The position numbers and the translations under genes were made by a program. The notes under the pieces were generated by a model. That model did no database searches and was not told where the DNA came from. It was given only the letters and a program-made list of their open reading frames with translations. Shown in pieces: positions 60,599 through 64,000 of a DNA stretch of 64,000 nucleotides; position 1 is the stretch's first letter, and each line of letters starts with the position of its first letter. The stretch comes from Arthrobacter sp. NtRootA1 (GTDB lineage: Bacteria; Actinomycetota; Actinomycetes; Actinomycetales; Micrococcaceae): contig NZ_AP024630.1 in the NCBI RefSeq assembly GCF_019976975.1, forward strand, positions 3,038,001 through 3,102,000. Reading direction: 5' to 3'.

Positions 60599-61177
60599 TC
60601 ACCGTGCGCGGCGCGCTTTCGCTTCCGCTTCCGCCCAGGCCCGCTGGGCCGGGGTGAGGGAGTCCGTGCCGGTGTTCCCACCGATTCCACCCATGCCGCT
60701 GCCTGCCCGCCAAGCGTGCGTCAGCGCCAGGGCAAGTGCGTCCGCGGCGTCGGCGGGTTTGGGCGGGGCGTCGAGCCGGAGGATTTTGGTGACCAATTTA
60801 GTGACCGCGTCCTTGTTCGCAGTGCCACTTCCGGTCACGGCCGCTTTGACTTCGGAGGGCGTGTGTAAAGCTACGGGAATGCCGCGACGCGCGGCAGCCG
60901 CGATGACAACGCCCGAGGCTTGGGCCACGCCCATCACCGTGCTGACGTTCATCTGCGAAAAAACGCGCTCGACGGCGACGACGTCCGGCTCGTGCAGGTC
61001 CAGCCACTCGTCGATGGCCGTGGCGATGACCAAAAGCCTCTTGTCCAGTGTCAACTCAGCCGAAGTCCCGACCACACCAACAGCCACCATGGTGGCCCGG
61101 CGGTTCCGCTCGATATCCACTACACCGATGCCGCAACGGGTAAGGCCCGGATCGACTCCCAATACGCGAAGAGTCAA
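60599..61177 (-). CDS. ruvC: Crossover junction endodeoxyribonuclease RuvC
   Basis: Resolves Holliday junctions. The 192 residues begin with the catalytic segment [13 protein letters not shown] (Asp9), Glu in VVAVERVF and the C-terminal Asp/His region [16 protein letters not shown]-terminal tail rich in Arg, Ala and Gly follows. The start is TTG, consistent with GGAAGG upstream. It is spaced 79 bases from ruvA. Confidence 0.97.
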   Translation of the reverse strand: MTLRVLGVDPGLTRCGIGVVDIERNRRATMVAVGVVGTSAELTLDKRLLVIATAIDEWLDLHEPDVVAVERVFSQMNVSTVMGVAQASGVVIAAAARRGIPVALHTPSEVKAAVTGSGTANKDAVTKLVTKILRLDAPPKPADAADALALALTHAWRAGSGMGGIGGNTGTDSLTPAQRAWAEAEAKARRAR

Positions 61178-61221
61178 GTCCGGGCCTTCCTGTTTGTTGT
61201 CAAAATAGAAGGGCTGCCCGC

Positions 61222-61977
61222 CTAGTCGGCGTCGAGGGCAGCCTGCACTTCCTCGCTGAAGTCTGCGTTGCTGTAGACGTTCTGGACGTCATCCAGGTCT
61301 TCGAGGGCATCCACGAGTTTCATGAATTTCCGGGCGCCATCAATATCGAGGTCCACCTGCATGGAGGGCACGAATTCAGCTTCATCGGATTCGTACTCGA
61401 TGCCGGCATCCTTCAATGCGTCACGGATGGCCTGCAGGTCAGAGGGCTCGGAATGCACTTCCCAGTTCTCGCCGCTGTCCTTGACTTCCTCTGCGCCGGC
61501 GTCCAGGACGGCCATCAGGATGTCGTCCTCGCTCAGCCCATTCTTTGGCAGCACGACGACGCCCTTGCGGGTGAACAAGTAGCTGACCGAGCCGGGATCT
61601 GCAATGGTGCCACCGTTGCGGGAAATCGCGAGTCGAACCTCGGAAGCCGCACGGTTCTTGTTGTCCGTAAGACACTCGATCAACAACGCCGAGCCCTGGG
61701 GGCCACGGGCTTCGTACATGATTTCCGTGTAATCGACCACTTCGCCCGTGAGGCCGGCACCGCGCTTGATGGCGCGGTCAATGTTGTCGTTGGGAACCGA
61801 GGTCTTCTTCGCCTTGGTAACCGCGAGTTCCAGGCCCGGGTTGCCGGCGAGGTCCGGGCCGCCCATGCGCGCAGCAACTTCGATGTTCTTGATCAGCTTT
61901 GCGAACGACTTTGCACGCCTGCTATCAATGATGGCTTTCTTGTGCTTGGTAGTCGCCCATTTGGAGTGGCCTGACAT
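61222..61977 (-). CDS. YebC/PmpR family transcriptional regulator (TACO1-like)
   Basis: A widespread three-domain protein that acts as a DNA-binding regulator in some bacteria and helps translation of proline-rich stretches in others. The 251 residues begin [21 protein letters not shown], contain [24 protein letters not shown] and a long acidic C-terminal half. It lies 44 bases upstream of ruvC and a few bases from pdxT. The order pdxT-yebC-ruvC is conserved in actinobacteria. Confidence 0.96.
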   Translation of the reverse strand: MSGHSKWATTKHKKAIIDSRRAKSFAKLIKNIEVAARMGGPDLAGNPGLELAVTKAKKTSVPNDNIDRAIKRGAGLTGEVVDYTEIMYEARGPQGSALLIECLTDNKNRAASEVRLAISRNGGTIADPGSVSYLFTRKGVVVLPKNGLSEDDILMAVLDAGAEEVKDSGENWEVHSEPSDLQAIRDALKDAGIEYESDEAEFVPSMQVDLDIDGARKFMKLVDALEDLDDVQNVYSNADFSEEVQAALDAD

Positions 61978-61981
61978 GCTT

Positions 61982-62683
61982 TTACGCTTCTCCTCTGATC
62001 ATTCGAATAAAGAGTTCATGCACGCGCTTCTCACCTGTGACTTCCGGGTGGAAAGAGGTGGCCAACAGCTGGCCGGAGCGCACTGCAACAATTCTAGCCA
62101 ATCCGTGCAAAGTGGCGGTGTGGCTGGCGTGCTCCGGGTCAACCTGTGCCAGGACTTCGACTCCCGGGCCAACCCGTTCCACCCAAGGTCCACGGATGAA
62201 GACCGCGTGCACCGGATCCACGCCGGACTCCCCTGCGCTGAACTCGAGTCCTTTGAAATCGAGGTCGGTTTCAAAGGACTCGCGCTGCCGCCCGAAGGCA
62301 TTGCGGCGCACCGTGATGTCCAATCCGCCAAAGGTCTGCTGGGGGTTTCCGTCCAGATCAGTAGCGGGATCGGCAATCTCATCGGCAAGGAGAATCATGC
62401 CGGCACAAGAGCCGTAGACCGGAAGGCCTTCGGCGATGCGCTTCCGAAGCGGGTCCGCGAGTTCAAAGATTCTAGAGAGTTTGTCGATCGTGGTGGATTC
62501 CCCACCAGGGATGATCAGGCCGTCAACGTCATCCAGTTCTGCGGGCCGACGGATGCCCACACCCGTGGCGCCTGCGGCTTCCACTGCGTGGATGTGCTCA
62601 CGGAAGTCGCCTTGGAGGGCCAGTACGCCGATCCGGAGTCCTGCACCCACGCGTGATGAAGCGTCGGAAAGGGGGTTGGTCAT
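61982..62683 (-). CDS. pdxT: Pyridoxal 5'-phosphate synthase glutaminase subunit
   Basis: Provides ammonia to PdxS for vitamin B6 synthesis (DXP-independent pathway). From the ATG at 62683 it has 233 residues: start of the domain [27 protein letters not shown], nucleophile Cys in [13 protein letters not shown] and the late His-Pro-Glu FHPEVTG. No ribosome site precedes the ATG, but TATGAT is at -12 to -7, so it is probably leaderless. No pdxS gene is in the window. Confidence 0.95.
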   Translation of the reverse strand: MTNPLSDASSRVGAGLRIGVLALQGDFREHIHAVEAAGATGVGIRRPAELDDVDGLIIPGGESTTIDKLSRIFELADPLRKRIAEGLPVYGSCAGMILLADEIADPATDLDGNPQQTFGGLDITVRRNAFGRQRESFETDLDFKGLEFSAGESGVDPVHAVFIRGPWVERVGPGVEVLAQVDPEHASHTATLHGLARIVAVRSGQLLATSFHPEVTGEKRVHELFIRMIRGEA

Positions 62684-62689
62684 TAGACC

Positions 62690-62695
62690 ATCATA
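62690..62695 (-). promoter_or_regulatory. -10 box for leaderless pdxT transcript
   Basis: TATGAT on the minus strand sits at -12 to -7 relative to the pdxT ATG, one of the best -10 matches in the window. Confidence 0.55.
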
Positions 62696-62760
62696 GTGGT
62701 CCGGCCCGGCAATCTCCTCCCGGAGGACAAGCGGCAATGCCAGCAGGAGTCGCCTCCACG

Positions 62761-62783
62761 CCCAGTTCCATGCCTTAACTGGG
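62761..62783. promoter_or_regulatory. Inverted repeat just upstream of the murT -10 box
   Basis: CCCAGTT and AACTGGG are perfect 7-bp complements around nine bases, ending one base before TATATT. It covers the spacer and -35 region of the murT promoter, an operator-like position. The regulator is unknown. Confidence 0.45.
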
Positions 62784-62784
62784 A

Positions 62785-62790
62785 TATATT
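62785..62790 (+). promoter_or_regulatory. -10 box for leaderless murT transcript
   Basis: TATATT ends seven bases before the murT ATG at 62798 with no ribosome site between. Confidence 0.5.
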
Positions 62791-62797
62791 ACAGAGC

Positions 62798-64000
62798 ATG
62801 TTTTCCTTCAGCGTTCCCCTCGGCAAGCTGGTCCGCACACTGTCCCGGCTCCGGGGTGGGGGCTCTGCTTTCCCCGGCCTGGTGGTCGAAAAAATCGATC
62901 CCGGTTTCATGCAGAGAACGCTGTCCAGCCTTCCCCATGGCGTGGCAGTTGTCAGCGGGACGAACGGAAAGACGACCACCACCAAAATGGTGGTCGAGCT
63001 GTTGGAAAGCCAGGGCTTGAAGGTCTTCACCAACCGCACGGGCAGCAACTTCACCCGGGGCGTGGCCGCTTCCCTCCTCGGCGATGTTGACTGGCGTGGT
63101 CGCCTCGACGCCGACGTCGCGATCCTTGAACTCGACGAAGCACATGCTGTGCACTTCGTGAACAAGGTGCCGCCGCGTTTTAGCCTCTTGCTGAACGTCC
63201 TACGAGACCAGCTTGACCGATTCGGCGAGATCGACAAGACCGCCCGCTTGCTCGAACACATCGCGCAGAAAACCACGGACACCGTGGTGCTGAACCGTGA
63301 AGACCCGCGGGTAGCGCGAATCGCCAACACCCTGAATGTTCCCGGGGCACTCCACAATCCCAGCGTCCGATACTTCGGCCTGGATGAATCGCTGCGCAGC
63401 ACGTTCCCCAACGACGACGATATGCGGACGGCTACCACCGGACCCTCGTCACCGAACACGCCGGCACCCGGCACCGCAGGTGATGTACCTGCCGCCCCCG
63501 CTGCCGACGTCGTACTCCGCCGCGTGGGTGCCCAGGACGCCGACTTTGAGTTCGACGGCGAAACGGTCACCACCAGCATGAAGCTGCGTGGTGTCTACAA
63601 CATCTTCAACGCGGCGGCCGCACTTTCCCTGGCCAGGGCGATCCTGGGTACGGGAGCCGTCGACACTCCCAAACTGGTCAAGGCACTCGGTGATGTGGCT
63701 CCTGCTTTCGGGCGCGGCGAAAGCCTCACTGTCGATGGCCAGCCGTTGGAACTCGTGCTTGTTAAGAATCCCAGCGGCTTCCGGCTCGGCCTGAAGTCCT
63801 TCCCGGCCGGCGGCTACGCCACCATGATCGCCATCAACGACAACTATGCAGATGGCAGGGACATGTCCTGGCTCTGGGACGTCGAATTCGAGTCGCTGCG
63901 GGAAGACGGAGTTGAGGTCCTCACCGGCGTTCGAGCGTACGACATGGCCCTGCGACTGCAGTACGACGAGGTCCGCTTCGGTACAGTCGAGACCGACATA
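62798..64000 (+). CDS. murT: MurT-type Mur ligase (lipid II isoglutaminyl synthase subunit), cut by window edge
   Basis: With GatD it amidates D-Glu of lipid II to D-isoGln. The frame is open to the window end for 401 codons, so the C-terminus is missing. It carries the Mur-ligase P-loop GTNGKTTTT (54-62), the DQLDRFGEID segment (about 137-146), RGVYNIFNAAAAL and the MurT-specific DNYADGRDMSWLWDVEFE. The zinc-ribbon insertion of many MurT proteins is replaced by a Pro/Ala/Thr-rich stretch (about 205-240) and no cysteine is present in the visible part. gatD is expected downstream. Confidence 0.92.
   Translation, partial: MFSFSVPLGKLVRTLSRLRGGGSAFPGLVVEKIDPGFMQRTLSSLPHGVAVVSGTNGKTTTTKMVVELLESQGLKVFTNRTGSNFTRGVAASLLGDVDWRGRLDADVAILELDEAHAVHFVNKVPPRFSLLLNVLRDQLDRFGEIDKTARLLEHIAQKTTDTVVLNREDPRVARIANTLNVPGALHNPSVRYFGLDESLRSTFPNDDDMRTATTGPSSPNTPAPGTAGDVPAAPAADVVLRRVGAQDADFEFDGETVTTSMKLRGVYNIFNAAAALSLARAILGTGAVDTPKLVKALGDVAPAFGRGESLTVDGQPLELVLVKNPSGFRLGLKSFPAGGYATMIAINDNYADGRDMSWLWDVEFESLREDGVEVLTGVRAYDMALRLQYDEVRFGTVETDI

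Overview
The window reads as ordinary chromosome of a high-GC actinobacterium, most likely Arthrobacter or Paenarthrobacter (Micrococcaceae). The signs are an actinobacterial-type integration host factor, a PyrR-led pyrimidine operon, an acVLRF1-type release factor, an actinobacterial PriA without helicase motifs, many GTG and TTG starts, and recurrent leaderless promoters. Genus is inferred from gene content; no rRNA or tRNA gene is present. I see no insertion sequence, prophage, CRISPR array or biosynthetic cluster. Fifty-six protein genes plus one leader peptide are annotated, and coding density is very high.

Layout. 1-3 kb: competence DNA uptake (comEC, cut by the window edge, and comEA) and a DegV fatty-acid-binding protein. 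3-5.7 kb: leuS behind a candidate leucine attenuator. 5.9-11.3 kb: glycerol uptake and catabolism (glpD, glpF, glpK) with a divergent SorC-type regulator. 11.3-14.2 kb: an aldo/keto reductase, an alpha/beta hydrolase and a glycosyltransferase. 14.2-29.3 kb, all leftward: pyrR-pyrB-pyrC-membrane protein-carA-carB-pyrF, then mihF, gmk, rpoZ, coaBC, metK and priA, linking nucleotide synthesis, transcription, CoA, SAM and replication restart.

29.5-30.8 kb: a PrsW-type membrane protease with tandem repeats at its promoter. 30.9-41.3 kb, leftward: nusB, efp, a TPR protein, shikimate genes aroB-aroK-aroC-aroE, mltG, ruvX and alaS. 41.4-49.4 kb: two small membrane-associated proteins, rpsD, rarA, the acVLRF1 factor, a GNAT protein, aspS and hisS. 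49.6-52.8 kb, rightward: a membrane cyclophilin, a DUF349 protein and an AbiEi-like protein. 52.8-62.7 kb, leftward: rel (ppGpp), secF-secD-yajC, ruvB-ruvA-ruvC, a YebC-family regulator and pdxT. The window ends inside murT.

The noteworthy signals are mostly regulatory: a candidate leader-peptide attenuator for leuS; a PyrR-binding loop before pyrR; seven or more leaderless -10/ATG arrangements; a 15-bp perfect stem-loop carrying a canonical DnaA box in its loop; a 22-bp tandem repeat over the prsW promoter; and perfect inverted repeats in the hisS/cyclophilin and murT promoters. On the protein side, MurT lacks every zinc-ribbon cysteine in the part visible, and MltG carries a cytoplasmic histidine cluster. 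I did not find a clearly new multi-gene system.
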